Positions 1-12,394 are shown, numbered from the stretch's first letter. The stretch is 19,421 nucleotides of DNA from Nocardioidaceae bacterium (GCA_025966335.1 JAICRS010000022.1:1-19421), one strand, 5' to 3'. Notes: generated by a model from the letters alone, not told the origin. Program-made: numbers and translations.

Positions 1-545
1 GAAGCCGCGGCGAAGGTCAGCACCTCGACGTCCGGCCGGGCCGGGTGCCTCGCGGCCGCCCGAAGGGTGTCGGCCGCCCGGCCAGGATCACGCACGACCA
101 GCCGTACGTCGAGGCAGCCGAGGCCGGCCAGCGCCAGCACGATGGATCCGGCCGTCGCTCCCCCGCCGAGCACGATCGCGGAGCGCAGGTCTGCGTCGGT
201 GCGCTCGCGGATCGCGGCAGCCGCCCCGGGGATGTCGGTGTTGTCGCCCCATCGCCGGCCGTGGTCCAGGACGACGGTGTTGACCGCTCCGGACTGCCGC
301 GCCCGGTCGGACAGGTCGTCGAGCAGCGGCACCACCGTGCGTTTGAGCGGCATGGTCAACGACAGCCCGCGCCAGGAGTCGTCCAGCCCGTCGAGGAATC
401 CGGCCAGCGCGGACTCGGTCACCTCGTGCGCGTCGTACGACCAGTCCAGCCCGAGCTCTGCGTACGCCGCCCGGTGCAGCACCGGCGAGAGCGAGTGCGC
501 GATCGGGCTGCCGAGCACGGCGCAACGGCGGGACGAGGTCGACAC
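1..545 (-). CDS. aroE: Shikimate dehydrogenase, 3' end cut by the window edge
   Basis: Shikimate dehydrogenase performs the NADPH-dependent reduction of 3-dehydroshikimate to shikimate in the cytoplasmic aromatic amino acid pathway. About 181 residues are visible, out of a usual 270-290. Family motifs are clear: the shikimate-binding SLSP at residues 18-21, SLTMPLK at 62-68 with the catalytic lysine K68, GAVNT at 86-90, DNTD at 101-104 with the catalytic aspartate D104, and the nucleotide-binding turn GGGATA at 127-132. The start is a GTG at 545, seven bases after the mltG stop. No start codon lies further upstream in frame and no strong ribosome binding site is seen, so coupling to mltG is likely. 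The position after mltG matches the usual actinobacterial order. A broader quinate/shikimate specificity cannot be excluded without the C-terminus. Confidence 0.9.
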   Translation of the reverse strand, partial: MSTSSRRCAVLGSPIAHSLSPVLHRAAYAELGLDWSYDAHEVTESALAGFLDGLDDSWRGLSLTMPLKRTVVPLLDDLSDRARQSGAVNTVVLDHGRRWGDNTDIPGAAAAIRERTDADLRSAIVLGGGATAGSIVLALAGLGCLDVRLVVRDPGRAADTLRAAARHPARPDVEVLTFAAA

Positions 546-552
546 CGCTGAC

Positions 553-1674
553 TCAGCAGTTGTCCGACTGGGAGCACCACTCCTGGAACTCGGCCACGTT
601 CTGCTGGTGCTCGGAGAAGGTCACCGCGAACTTCGTCTCGCCGGTGTCGGGGTTGGTGGTGACGAAGTAGAGCCAGGGCCCGTCGACCGGGTTCAGCGCC
701 GCGTTCATCGCCTTCTCCCCCGCCGTCATGATCGGCCCCGGCGGCAGGCCGGCGTAGCGGTAGGTGTTGTAGGGCGAGTCGACGTTGCGGTCCTCGTCGC
801 TGGTGCCGACGTTGCCGTCGCGGCCGACGGCGTAGTGCACCGTGGAGTCGAACTGCAGCGGCATCGGCTCGTCGAGGCGGTTGTAGATCACCCGGCTGAC
901 CTTCGCGAAGTCCTTGTCGAACCGCGCCTCGGCCTGGATCAGGCTGGCCACGGTCATCACCTCGTGCGGGCTGAGCCCGAGCTCCTCCGCGCCCTCCTCG
1001 AGCCCGACGTTCTCGGCCGCCTGCTTGTAGCGGTCCACCATGGTGGTCAGGATGCTGCGCGGGGTGGCGTTCGGCGGGAGCTGGTAGGTGGCCGGGAAGA
1101 GGTAGCCCTCCGGGTTTCCGCCGGCGTACGACGGGAGCCCGATCCGGTCCGGCTTGGAGAGCACCTTGGTGTACTGCTTGGCGGAGAAGTCGGTGTTCTT
1201 CGCGAGGTGGGCGACGATCTGGTCCACGGTCCAGCCCTCGGGGAAGGCCAGCGTGTTCTGCAGCATGTTCGCCGGGTCGACCAGGATCTCCAGCGCGTCC
1301 GCGGCCGGCATCTGCCGCTGCAGCTCGTAGAAGCCGACCTGGATCCCACGGGAGTCCGGGTTCGCGATGGCGGCCTCGGTGAACGCCTCCCGGCTCTTGA
1401 TCACGTCCTCGGCGAGGAGCGTCTCGGCGATGTCGGAGGCGTTGTCACCCTGCTCGACCTCGACCACCACCGCGCCGCTGCCGGGTCCCTCGTAGTCCTC
1501 CGGCGAGCTGAGCCGGTCCTGGAGCGCGCCGACCCCGACGCTGAACAGGTAGTACGCCCCGCCGGCGAGCAGGGCCACCGCGACCAGGACGGCCAGGCAG
1601 CCGTAGCCGGAGCGACGGCGCCGACGCCTCTTGTGCGCCCGCTCGTCCTCGAGATCCAGTCCCAGATCGCTCAC
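553..1674 (-). CDS. mltG: Endolytic peptidoglycan transglycosylase MltG (YceG-like)
   Basis: MltG cleaves nascent glycan strands at the membrane and is proposed to set glycan chain length. The 373-residue product has a cytoplasmic, strongly basic N-terminus (KRRRRRRS near residues 15-22), one membrane helix at about 25-46, then an extracytoplasmic part. The YceG/MltG domain shows EGYLFPATY at 189-197, ASLIQAEA at 243-250 with the likely catalytic glutamate E249, YNRL at 264-267, LQFDST at 273-278 and YNTY...GLPPGPI at 302-315. The start is GTG at 1674, which overlaps the ruvX stop by four bases (GTGA), with AGGA a few bases upstream. The gene sits between ruvX and aroE, the standard actinobacterial order, and is probably part of the alaS operon. 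Length and motifs are normal. Confidence 0.93.
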   Translation of the reverse strand: MSDLGLDLEDERAHKRRRRRRSGYGCLAVLVAVALLAGGAYYLFSVGVGALQDRLSSPEDYEGPGSGAVVVEVEQGDNASDIAETLLAEDVIKSREAFTEAAIANPDSRGIQVGFYELQRQMPAADALEILVDPANMLQNTLAFPEGWTVDQIVAHLAKNTDFSAKQYTKVLSKPDRIGLPSYAGGNPEGYLFPATYQLPPNATPRSILTTMVDRYKQAAENVGLEEGAEELGLSPHEVMTVASLIQAEARFDKDFAKVSRVIYNRLDEPMPLQFDSTVHYAVGRDGNVGTSDEDRNVDSPYNTYRYAGLPPGPIMTAGEKAMNAALNPVDGPWLYFVTTNPDTGETKFAVTFSEHQQNVAEFQEWCSQSDNC

Positions 1675-2132
1675 GTGTGTCCTAAGTCGAGGGTCTCACC
1701 GGGCGCAGTTCCCGAGCTGCGTTCGGTATCGAGTGCATTTTGCAGGATCACGACGGCTGCCGCCTGATCCACCACGGCGCGTCGCTTCTGGCCCTTCTTG
1801 CCCTGCCCCCGTAAGACTGCTTCAGCTGTCACGGTACTCAACCGCTCGTCACAGAGCCGCACGATGACCGGTTCGACCGCGGTGGCGATCTCCGCCGCGA
1901 ACGCGCGCGCCTTGGCCGCGGCCGGCCCCTCGCCACCCGAGAGCGACCGGGGCAGGCCGACCACGACCTCGATCGCGGACACCTCCTCGACGATCGCGCG
2001 GATCCGGGCGAGGTCACCCGGGCCCCGGCGGACCGTCTCCACGGGCGTGGCCAGCATCCCGGACGGGTCGGACTGGGCGATGCCGACCCGGGCGTCGCCG
2101 ACGTCGACGCCGACCCGGACTCCGAACCTCAC
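1671..2132 (-). CDS. ruvX: Putative Holliday junction resolvase / pre-16S rRNA nuclease RuvX (YqgF)
   Basis: RuvX/YqgF has an RNase H-like fold and is implicated in 16S rRNA 5' end maturation and in recombination. The product is 153 residues, normal for the family. Motifs seen are the first acidic strand VGVDVGDARVGIAQSD near the N-terminus, VVVGLPRSLSG in the middle, DERLSTVTAE, and DQAAAVVILQ near the C-terminus, which supply the acidic catalytic residues. The start is taken as GTG at 2132, which gives the family-typical beginning VRFGVRVGVDVG. The frame stays open further upstream, but only through sequence that belongs to alaS. It starts 13 bases after the alaS stop and ends in a GTGA overlap with mltG, so coupling on both sides is likely. 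No unusual features were seen. Confidence 0.9.
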   Translation of the reverse strand: MRFGVRVGVDVGDARVGIAQSDPSGMLATPVETVRRGPGDLARIRAIVEEVSAIEVVVGLPRSLSGGEGPAAAKARAFAAEIATAVEPVIVRLCDERLSTVTAEAVLRGQGKKGQKRRAVVDQAAAVVILQNALDTERSSGTAPGETLDLGHT

Positions 2133-2145
2133 CTGGGGAGTCCGC

Positions 2146-4868
<2,723 letters not shown>

Positions 4869-4869
<1 letters not shown>

Positions 4870-5162
4870 CAGCTGTTGCCCTTTCTCGTCAGTTCCAGCG
4901 GCCGGTCGTCCTCGCCCCGCGCCGCTTCCAGCACCGGGGTGTGCTCTCCATCGAGCCCCAGCCCGAGCTGCCGGCGCAACTCGATTTCGCGGCTCGCCAT
5001 CTCGGTGCGCACCTCGTCGGTGAACAGGTGCAGCCCGACGGACAGGCCGGCGAGGCGGTCCCGCAGGCCGTCGGGCGTCAGGGCCTCGGCGGCCCGCCGG
5101 GCCTTGACCATCGCGTAGACACCGCTCGTCGCGCCCGCGACGAACCAGAGGGTGCGCATCAT
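4869..5162 (-). CDS. DUF6167-type small membrane protein
   Basis: This is a 97-residue protein of unknown function. The N-terminus MMRTLWFVAGATSGVYAMVK forms one short membrane-spanning or signal-anchor segment, followed by a helical, charged stretch (ARRAAEALTPDGLRDRL... and VRTEMASREIELRRQLG) and a polar tail. The pattern 'R-T-x-W-F-x-A-G-A-x-x-G-V-x-A' at the start and 'R-x-x-M-x-x-R-E-x-E-L' in the middle resemble the DUF6167 proteins encoded just before alaS in many Actinobacteria, as I recall that family. There are two adjacent ATG codons (5162 and 5159), with GGGAGG seven bases upstream of the first. It overlaps the upstream gene (ATGATG around its TGA) and shares one base with the alaS start, so the three genes are very likely translated together. 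No catalytic motif is visible. Confidence 0.75.
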
Positions 5163-5653
5163 GCAGCTGCCTCCCGGCGGCCGGTGCCCGAGACATCGGC
5201 GCGAGCGGCCCTCCGGCCGGCGCGACGGCGCGCCTTGCGGGCACGTCGGACCTCGCGCCGCATCTCGAACGTGATCCGGTTCCGAGTCTCCGGTGACAGC
5301 GCCCGCCGTACGCCGTACCCGAGGGCCATCGCCTTGACCAGCGGCTCACCGAACGTCACCGAGAGCACCGCCCGGTTCGGGACCCGTTCGGGATCGGTGT
5401 CGGTGGCCTCGGTGTCGCCGGCGGTGGTGATCAGGTACTCGGCCTGGGGTACGACGGCGGGGGTGATCGTGGCCTTCCGCGCCGCCTCGATCTCGTCCAG
5501 CCGGGCGCGCAGGACCTCCAGGTCCGCGCACGCCGCCGTGAGCTCGCGCCGGGTCCGACGACGGTCCGTGAACACCGCAGCCAGCAAGGCACACAGGGCG
5601 ATCAGCAGCAGAGCCGCCGCTCCGCCGAGGGCAGCCCCGAGTCCGGTTTCCAT
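5159..5653 (-). CDS. Hypothetical single-pass membrane protein with basic C-terminus
   Basis: The 164-residue product has no function I can name. Residues 7-29 are a hydrophobic helix rich in Ala and Leu. Residues 30-60 are a charged helical stretch (RRRTRRELTAACADLEVLRARLDEIEAARK is the region) likely to form a coiled coil. Residues 91-125 hold a more conserved-looking segment (VPNRAVLSVTFGEP and LGYGVRRALSPETRNR), and residues 129-152 are extremely Arg-rich. It occupies the slot between rarA and the DUF6167 gene, where many Actinobacteria carry a DUF948-type membrane protein. It may be a divergent equivalent, but I cannot show homology. The ATG at 5653 follows rarA by 29 bases with GGTAGGG upstream. 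It overlaps the next gene by four bases. Orientation suggests the Arg-rich end is cytoplasmic. Confidence 0.7.
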   Translation of the reverse strand: METGLGAALGGAAALLLIALCALLAAVFTDRRRTRRELTAACADLEVLRARLDEIEAARKATITPAVVPQAEYLITTAGDTEATDTDPERVPNRAVLSVTFGEPLVKAMALGYGVRRALSPETRNRITFEMRREVRRARKARRRAGRRAARADVSGTGRREAAA

Positions 5654-5682
5654 AGAAGGTGACCCTACCTGCCGACCCGTGC

Positions 5683-7077
5683 TCAGGCCTTCGTGCCTCG
5701 CACCAGTCGGCGGATCCGCTCCCAGCGGTCCCGAACGCCGGCCTCGGCGCCGAGCGTGGTCGGCCGGTAGTAGGTCGCGTCGAGCACCACGTCCGGGGCG
5801 TACTGCTGCTCGGCGATCCCGTAGGGCGCGTCGTGGGCGTAGCGGTAGCCCTTGCCGTGCCCGAGCTTCTTCGAGCCGCCGTAGTGCGCGTCGCGCAGGT
5901 GGCTGGGCACCGGGCCGATCTTTCCCGAGCGGACGTCGGCGCTGGCCGCGTCGATCGCCTTGATCACCGCGTTGGACTTCGGCGCGAGGGCGAGCGCGAT
6001 CGTGGCCTGCGCCAGGTTGAGCCGGCCCTCGGGCATCCCGATCAGTTGTACCGCCTGGGCTGCGGCGACCGCGGTGGTCAGCGCGGTCGGGTCGGCCAGG
6101 CCGATGTCCTCGCTGGCGAGGATCACCAGGCGGCGCGCGATGAACCGCGGGTCCTCGCCGGCCTCGACCATCCGGGCCAGGTAGTGCAGGGCCGCGTCGG
6201 CGTCCGAGCCGCGGATCGACTTGATGAACGCGCTGGTGACGTCGTAGTGCTGGTCGCCCTGCCGGTCGTAGCGGACCGCGGCCCGGTCCACCGCGGTCTC
6301 GGTCGCCTCGAGCGTGATCACCGCCGACTCCCCGCCGGGTCCCTCTGCGGCGACCGCACCGGCCGCTGCCTCCAGGTAGGTCAGCGCACGCCGCGCGTCC
6401 CCGCCGGCGAGACGCACCAGGTGGTCCATCGCGGCCTGGTCGACCCGCGCCGCGTCGGCGAGTCCGCGTTCGTCGGTGACCGCACCGGCGATCACCCCGC
6501 GGATGTCGTCGTCGGTCAGTGGCTCGAGGGTGAGCAGCAGCGACCGCGAGAGCAGCGGGGAGATCACCGAGAAGAACGGGTTCTCGGTGGTGGCCGCGAC
6601 CAGGGTGACCCACCGGTTCTCCACTCCCGGCAGCAGCGCGTCCTGCTGCGCCTTGGTGAACCGGTGCACCTCGTCGACGAACAGCACCGTCTCCTGGCCG
6701 CCGCGGGCCAGCTCGGCCCGGGCCGCGTCGATGGCGGCGCGGACCTCCTTGACCCCGGCCGCCACCGCGGAGACCTCCACGAACCGGCGGTTGGTCTGCT
6801 GGCTGACGATCGAGGCGATCGTGGTCTTCCCGGTGCCCGGCGGCCCCCACAGCAGCAGGGACATCGGCTGGTCGCCCTCGATCAGCCGGCGCAGCGGCGA
6901 GCCGGTCGCGAGCAGGTGCTGCTGCCCGACGAGCTCGTCGAGGGTGCGCGGGCGCATCCGCACCGCCAGGGGCGCGGACGCGTGGGTGTTGCCCGCGAGA
7001 GTTCCCCCGCCCGTCGTACGCCGTGCGTCCGGCGGCTGACCGGACCCGCCGGCGTCGATGTCGAAAAGCCCGTCCAC
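5683..7077 (-). CDS. rarA: Replication-associated recombination protein A (AAA+ ATPase, MgsA/RarA)
   Basis: RarA (Mgs1/WRNIP1 family) is a clamp-loader-like AAA+ ATPase acting at stalled replication forks. The 464-residue product has Walker A GPPGTGKTT at 78-86, Walker B VLFVDE at 131-136, sensor-1 AATTEN at 161-166 and a likely arginine finger in LLSRS at 176-180. The C-terminal tetramerisation part contains YDVTSAFIKSIRGSDADAAL, ASEDIGLADP and LRDAHYGGSKKLGHG, all typical. The start is chosen as GTG at 7077, which gives the family-like beginning (M)DGLFD. An upstream ATG at 7125 would run into the end of the preceding ATPase gene. It follows that gene by only 22 bases, so read-through from the transporter operon is possible, although an internal promoter cannot be ruled out. 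A low-complexity Gly/Thr linker lies at about 9-35. Confidence 0.92.
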   Translation of the reverse strand: MDGLFDIDAGGSGQPPDARRTTGGGTLAGNTHASAPLAVRMRPRTLDELVGQQHLLATGSPLRRLIEGDQPMSLLLWGPPGTGKTTIASIVSQQTNRRFVEVSAVAAGVKEVRAAIDAARAELARGGQETVLFVDEVHRFTKAQQDALLPGVENRWVTLVAATTENPFFSVISPLLSRSLLLTLEPLTDDDIRGVIAGAVTDERGLADAARVDQAAMDHLVRLAGGDARRALTYLEAAAGAVAAEGPGGESAVITLEATETAVDRAAVRYDRQGDQHYDVTSAFIKSIRGSDADAALHYLARMVEAGEDPRFIARRLVILASEDIGLADPTALTTAVAAAQAVQLIGMPEGRLNLAQATIALALAPKSNAVIKAIDAASADVRSGKIGPVPSHLRDAHYGGSKKLGHGKGYRYAHDAPYGIAEQQYAPDVVLDATYYRPTTLGAEAGVRDRWERIRRLVRGTKA

Positions 7078-7099
7078 AACGCTGAACCCTACGGGGCGG

Positions 7100-8367
<1,268 letters not shown>

Positions 8368-8368
<1 letters not shown>

Positions 8369-9531
8369 CACCGGTTTTCCGGCGCAACGTGGTCGGCCCC
8401 GTCGGCGACGGTCAGGTCGACCAGGTCCGGAGCGATCTCGGGCAGAACCTCGGTCTCGTAGATCATGTCTGGGTTCGCGAGGTGGCAGCGCTTGAGGTGC
8501 TCGGGTCCCCGGGTGCCCTCGACGAGCAGCGGCAGCTCCGTGCGGCACAGGTCACCGGGCACCTTGTCCCGGTGCGGGCAGCGGGGGTGGAACGAGCATC
8601 CCGACGGCGGGTTCAGCAGGCTCGGCGGGTTGCCCGGGATCGGGATCAGCCGGCCCGAGGTGTCGGCGGTGACGTCGGGGACACTGGAGAGCAGCCCCCA
8701 GGTGTAGGGCATCTCCGGGTGGGTCAGCAGCTCCTTGGTCGGCCCGTGCTCGACGGCGCGGCCGCCGTACATCACCAGCACCTGGTCGGCCATCTCCGCG
8801 ACCACTCCGAGGTCGTGGGTGATGATGATGATCGCCGAGTTGAAGTCGCGCTGGAGCTCCTGGAGCAGGTCCAGGATCTGTGCCTGGACCGTCACGTCGA
8901 GGGCGGTGGTCGGCTCGTCGGCGATCAGCAGCTTCGGGTCGTTGACCAGCGCCATCGCGATCATCGCCCGCTGCCGCATACCGCCGGAGAACTGGTGCGG
9001 GTAGTCGTCGACGCGGCTGCGGGCCTGCGGGATCCCCACCCGATCGAGCATCTCGACGGCCTTGGCCTTGGCCTTGGACCGGGACACCTTGTTGTGCGCG
9101 AGGTAGGCCTCGGAGATCTGGCTGCCGATCGAGTAGAACGGGTGCAGCGAGCTGAGCGGGTCCTGGAAGATCATCGCGACCTCGCCGCCGCGCAGCGACT
9201 GCATCTTGTTGTTCGACAGGCCCACGATCTCTCGGCCCCCGACCCGGATGGAGCCGGTCATGTGCGTGCGCTTCATGTCGTGCAGACCCATGATCGCCAT
9301 CGAGGAGACGCTCTTGCCCGAGCCGGACTCGCCCACGATGCCGAGCGTCTTGCCCTGCTCCAGGCTGTAGCTCATGTCGGTGACCGCCTGCACGGTCCCG
9401 TCCGCCGTCGGGAAGCTGACGTGCAGGTTCTCGACGACCAGGTAGGGACCCTCGAAGCCGGGTCCGTCGGCGCGGCGTTGGTCTGCCTCCCGGGCGTTCT
9501 GCTCGGTCAGGAAGTTCGAAGCTTCGGTCAT
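8368..9531 (-). CDS. oppD: Peptide-type ABC transporter ATPase, OppD/DppD-like
   Basis: This is the first nucleotide-binding subunit, expected to pair with the OppF-like protein. The 387-residue sequence has Walker A GESGSGKS at 67-74, Q-loop FQDPLSSLHP at 122-131, signature FSGGMRQ at 181-187, Walker B LLIADE at 201-206 and H-loop H239. The C-terminal oligo-HPY region starts at about 303 (SLLNPPSGCSFHPRC), with cysteines at 312, 318, 329 and 349, a four-Cys pattern associated with a [4Fe-4S] cluster in characterised relatives. FSGGMRQRA and LLNPPSGCSFHPRC favour OppD over OppF. The ATG at 9531 overlaps the permease stop by four bases (ATGA) and the gene ends in a TGATG overlap with the next ATPase gene, so the subunits are likely made in fixed ratio. 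The residues after about 350 are acidic and not conserved as far as I can tell. Confidence 0.9.
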
Positions 9532-10523
9532 GACAGGCGCACCCTCGGGTCGAGCAGGCTGTAGATGATGTCCACGACGATGTTCGCGGTGACGACGAAC
9601 GCTGCGGCGATGAGGACCGTGGCCGCGATGATCGGAAGGTCCTTGGTGCCGATCGCGTCCAGCGCGGTCTTTCCGATGCCCTGGATGTCGAAGATCCGTT
9701 CGGTGAAGATCGTGCCCGCGAGCAGGGCCGCGAACTCGAGGCCCATGATCGTGACCACCGGCACGACGGCCGAGCGCAGCGCGTGCTTCAGCGTGACCAT
9801 GCGGTCGCTGAGACCCTTGGCGCGCGCCGTGCGCACGTAGTCCTCGTTCATCGACTCGATCATCGAGCCGCGGCTGAACCGGGCGTACTGCGTCGAGGAG
9901 GTGATGCCGATCACCAGCCAGGGCAACAGGAGTCCCGCCGCCCAGGAGATCGGTCCGGCCGTGAACGGTGAGACGTACCCGCTCTGCGGGAAGATCCCCC
10001 ACTCGCTGATCAGGTACAGGAAGGCAAGGAGCGCGACCAGGTAGTAGGGGACGGCGTTGATGACCAGGCTGCTGCCCACGATCAGCTTGTCGGCGAGCGT
10101 GCCCCTGACTCTGGACGCGAAGATGCCCAGCGCGGTGCCCAGGGTCACCGCGATGGCGACACCGCCGACCGCGAGGGACAGGGTGGCCGGGAACCGCGCC
10201 AACAGGTAGTCGGCCACGTCGACGCGAAGCTTGAAGGAGACGCCCAGGCACGGGGCGTCGCAGGGGATGGATATGGCACCGGCCTCGAAGTCGTTGCCGG
10301 CCACGATCCCCTTCATGTACCCGCCGTACTGCTCGAGCACCGGACGGTCCAGTCCGAGGCTCTCGGTGATGTTCGCGAGTCGCTCTGGCGTGCACCGGGT
10401 CTCGGGGCAGTAGGCCAGGGCCGGGTTGGAGGGCCCGTAGAAGAACAGTGCGAACACCGCAACCGATGTCGCGAGCAGGACGAGGATTCCCGACACCGCG
10501 CGACGAATGATGTAGCCGAACAT
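9528..10523 (-). CDS. oppB: Peptide-type ABC transporter permease, OppB/DppB-like
   Basis: This is one of two membrane subunits forming the import channel. The 331-residue protein begins with an N-terminal helix (9-29), has an extracellular segment (about 30-105), then five further hydrophobic segments. The cytoplasmic coupling (EAA) loop is at 229-257, with YVRTARAKGLS then LRSAVVPVV. The sequence ends DPRVRLS, as is common in OppB proteins. The extracellular segment holds four cysteines, at 39, 44, 88 and 92, arranged as two close pairs (CPETRC and CDAPC) that could form disulfides. The ATG at 10523 has a good AGGAG seven bases upstream. It is separated from the binding-protein gene by 109 bases holding two hairpins and overlaps the OppD gene by four bases. 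Substrate specificity cannot be read from the sequence. Confidence 0.9.
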   Translation of the reverse strand: MFGYIIRRAVSGILVLLATSVAVFALFFYGPSNPALAYCPETRCTPERLANITESLGLDRPVLEQYGGYMKGIVAGNDFEAGAISIPCDAPCLGVSFKLRVDVADYLLARFPATLSLAVGGVAIAVTLGTALGIFASRVRGTLADKLIVGSSLVINAVPYYLVALLAFLYLISEWGIFPQSGYVSPFTAGPISWAAGLLLPWLVIGITSSTQYARFSRGSMIESMNEDYVRTARAKGLSDRMVTLKHALRSAVVPVVTIMGLEFAALLAGTIFTERIFDIQGIGKTALDAIGTKDLPIIAATVLIAAAFVVTANIVVDIIYSLLDPRVRLS

Positions 10524-10548
10524 CCGTTGGCTCCTGTGATTGATCGGA

Positions 10549-10582
10549 CCGATGGGGGCGGGTGGTGACCCGCCCCCATCGG
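10549..10582 (-). promoter_or_regulatory. Strong 15-bp hairpin between binding-protein and permease genes
   Basis: There are two perfectly complementary 15-base GC-rich arms (10549-10563 and 10568-10582) around a four-base loop. In the minus-strand transcript it forms after the binding-protein stop and about 25 bases before the OppB-like start. No run of T follows it on that strand, so it is more likely an mRNA-stabilising or partial attenuation element than a full terminator. This arrangement is known to raise binding-protein levels over permease levels in other ABC operons; the function here is inferred. Confidence 0.75.
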
Positions 10583-10592
10583 GGGTGACTCT

Positions 10593-10614
10593 GAGTGCCC
10601 AGAATCAGGCACTC
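10593..10614 (-). promoter_or_regulatory. Second 7-bp hairpin upstream of the strong one
   Basis: The arms GAGTGCC (10593-10599) and GGCACTC (10608-10614) flank an eight-base loop. It lies 18 bases after the end of the binding-protein gene in the transcript and just before the 15-bp hairpin, so the two form a tandem pair. It might help fold or pause before the stronger stem. On its own the stem is modest. Confidence 0.5.
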
Positions 10615-10632
10615 GATTCAGTCAGACGTACG

Positions 10633-12384
10633 TCACTCGGTGATGTACATCCGCTGGAACGTCGGCATACCGCGAACGTTGTCGTTCTCCATGCCGCCGA
10701 CCTTCGAGCCGTGAATCATCGCAGTGCCGGAGTAACCGGTGACAACCGCCGGGTAGTACTCGGTCTGCATCTTCTTGTCGAACTCGCCCCAGGCAGCAGC
10801 TGCTTCCTCGGGGGTCATCGTGTCCAGGATCTTGTCCTGCAGCGCGTCCATCTCGGCAACCTTGAAGTTGGACGGGTTGGGCATGCCCTCGAGACCCACC
10901 AGGTCGCCGGACCACTGGGCCGGGAACCACGAACCACCGGACGGCCAGTCCGAGCACCATCCGCTGGAGCGGACGTTGATCGGCGAGTCGTAGTCGGTGC
11001 GGTCGGTGCGGATTGTCTCCAGCGTCGAGGCGATCGGGGTGGCCTTGAAGCCGCCCGCCTCGAGGCCGTTGACGAGCTGGTCCTTGGCCTGGACCGACAG
11101 GGCGTCGTCGGACGCGAACAGGAACTTGATCTCGTAGCCCATCGCGCCGGCTTCCTGGAGGAGCTCCTTGGACTTCTCGGGGTCGGTGTTGACGCCCTTG
11201 ATGCCCAGCGGGTCGTACTCCACCCGGCCAGCGGTGCCCGGAGGCAGGATGCTGGTGCCCGGAACGCGCGTGACGCCCTCGATCTCACCGGCGGCCTTCC
11301 ACGCGGCGCGGTACGGGTAGGCGTACCCGATGGCCTTGCGGACGTTGATGTCGGTGATCTTGGTCATGTCGAGGAACCACATGAACGTGCAGGGCGAGGT
11401 CCCGGTGACCAGACGGTCGGGGTCCTCCTGGATCGAGCGGTAGCCCGACGCGGTGACGTTGTCGTAGGTCAGCGTCGTCTGCGCCTCGCCGGTGTCGTTG
11501 ATGATGACGTTCTCGAGCTTGGCCGAGTCCTGGCCGAACTTGAACTCCCAGCCGTCGACCATCTGGATGCGGCCCGGGTCGGTCTCCGGGTCCCAGAACT
11601 CGTTCTTGACCAGCGTCAGCGAGGTGCCGGGCTTGTAGTCAGCGAACTTGTAGGGGCCGGTGGCCAGCGGGTGCCGGCCGTAGGTCGCCGGGTTGTCCTT
11701 GGCCTCCGGGATGGCGGTGAAGGCCGGGAACGAGGCGTAGTAGTCCATGTCGGTGAACGGACGACGCATCTTGATGGTGATGTCGTTTCCGTTGACCTCG
11801 ACGCCCGCGTAGTCGGTGCCGTCCTGGAACGGACCCTTGTACTTGTCGCCGTCCAGGAAGAACGTCGTCTGGTAGGTCGGACCGTCCGGCAGCTCCTCGA
11901 TCGCGAACGAACGCTTGATCGCGTACGCCACGTCCTCGGCCTTGACGTCGGTGCCGTCCTCGTACTTCAGGCCCTCACGCAGGGTGAAGGTCCACTCGGT
12001 GTTGTCCTCGTTCGGGCGGCCGAGGTCGGTCGCCATGTCGGGGATCAGCACCATCTCGCCGTCGACGTAGGCGTACTGCGTGAGCGAACGCGTCACGAGG
12101 TCCGACAGGATCGCGGTCGAGTCGGTGTAGTAGGCCTGGGTCGGGTCGAGCGTGGACGGGACGTTGACCGTGAGAACGGTGAACGTGCCACCCTCGGTCG
12201 CGTCCTCGGGGACCTCGGCGGGTGCCTGGGCGTCTGGGTTCTTGCCCGATCCGGCGTTGCCGCCCTCGATGGTGCCGGTGTTCTCGCTACCGGGGTCGGT
12301 CCCGGTGCCGCTTCCGCCTCCACAGGCAGCAAGCGTCATAAGTGCTGCAGTAGCCAAAGCCACTGCAGGTTTCTTCAATCGCAT
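10633..12384 (-). CDS. oppA: Lipoprotein substrate-binding protein of peptide-type ABC importer (SBP family 5)
   Basis: This lipid-anchored extracellular protein captures the substrate for the importer. The 583-residue product has a lipoprotein signal: positive MRLKK, a hydrophobic core, and lipobox LAAC with the lipidated cysteine at 21. A Gly/Ser/Thr-rich, disordered linker follows to about residue 60. The mature domain reads as SBP_bac_5: FTVLTVNVPSTLDPTQAYYTD near the start, the ATDLGR/WTFTLREGLKYEDGT segment, AEDVAYAIKRSF, and HPLATGPYKF in the middle. The ATG at 12384 has AAAGGTGGG about ten bases upstream. Its place between the two permease genes is unusual for classic opp operons but resembles the bldK-type order in Streptomyces. 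Substrates could be oligopeptides, or other compounds handled by this family such as nickel or sugars. The oppA symbol reflects family only. Confidence 0.88.
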   Translation of the reverse strand: MRLKKPAVALATAALMTLAACGGGSGTGTDPGSENTGTIEGGNAGSGKNPDAQAPAEVPEDATEGGTFTVLTVNVPSTLDPTQAYYTDSTAILSDLVTRSLTQYAYVDGEMVLIPDMATDLGRPNEDNTEWTFTLREGLKYEDGTDVKAEDVAYAIKRSFAIEELPDGPTYQTTFFLDGDKYKGPFQDGTDYAGVEVNGNDITIKMRRPFTDMDYYASFPAFTAIPEAKDNPATYGRHPLATGPYKFADYKPGTSLTLVKNEFWDPETDPGRIQMVDGWEFKFGQDSAKLENVIINDTGEAQTTLTYDNVTASGYRSIQEDPDRLVTGTSPCTFMWFLDMTKITDINVRKAIGYAYPYRAAWKAAGEIEGVTRVPGTSILPPGTAGRVEYDPLGIKGVNTDPEKSKELLQEAGAMGYEIKFLFASDDALSVQAKDQLVNGLEAGGFKATPIASTLETIRTDRTDYDSPINVRSSGWCSDWPSGGSWFPAQWSGDLVGLEGMPNPSNFKVAEMDALQDKILDTMTPEEAAAAWGEFDKKMQTEYYPAVVTGYSGTAMIHGSKVGGMENDNVRGMPTFQRMYITE

Positions 12385-12394
12385 CTAGGTGTAC

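Noticed and set aside
67..1767. Long plus-strand open frame of 566 codons opposite aroE and mltG
   Set aside because: It mirrors the third-position GC of the minus-strand genes, has repetitive Arg/Val/Gly/Asp composition and no family motif, while the minus strand encodes AroE and MltG.
10549..10582. The strong hairpin as a full rho-independent terminator
   Set aside because: No T run follows on the minus strand, and the next genes of the same transporter lie directly downstream.
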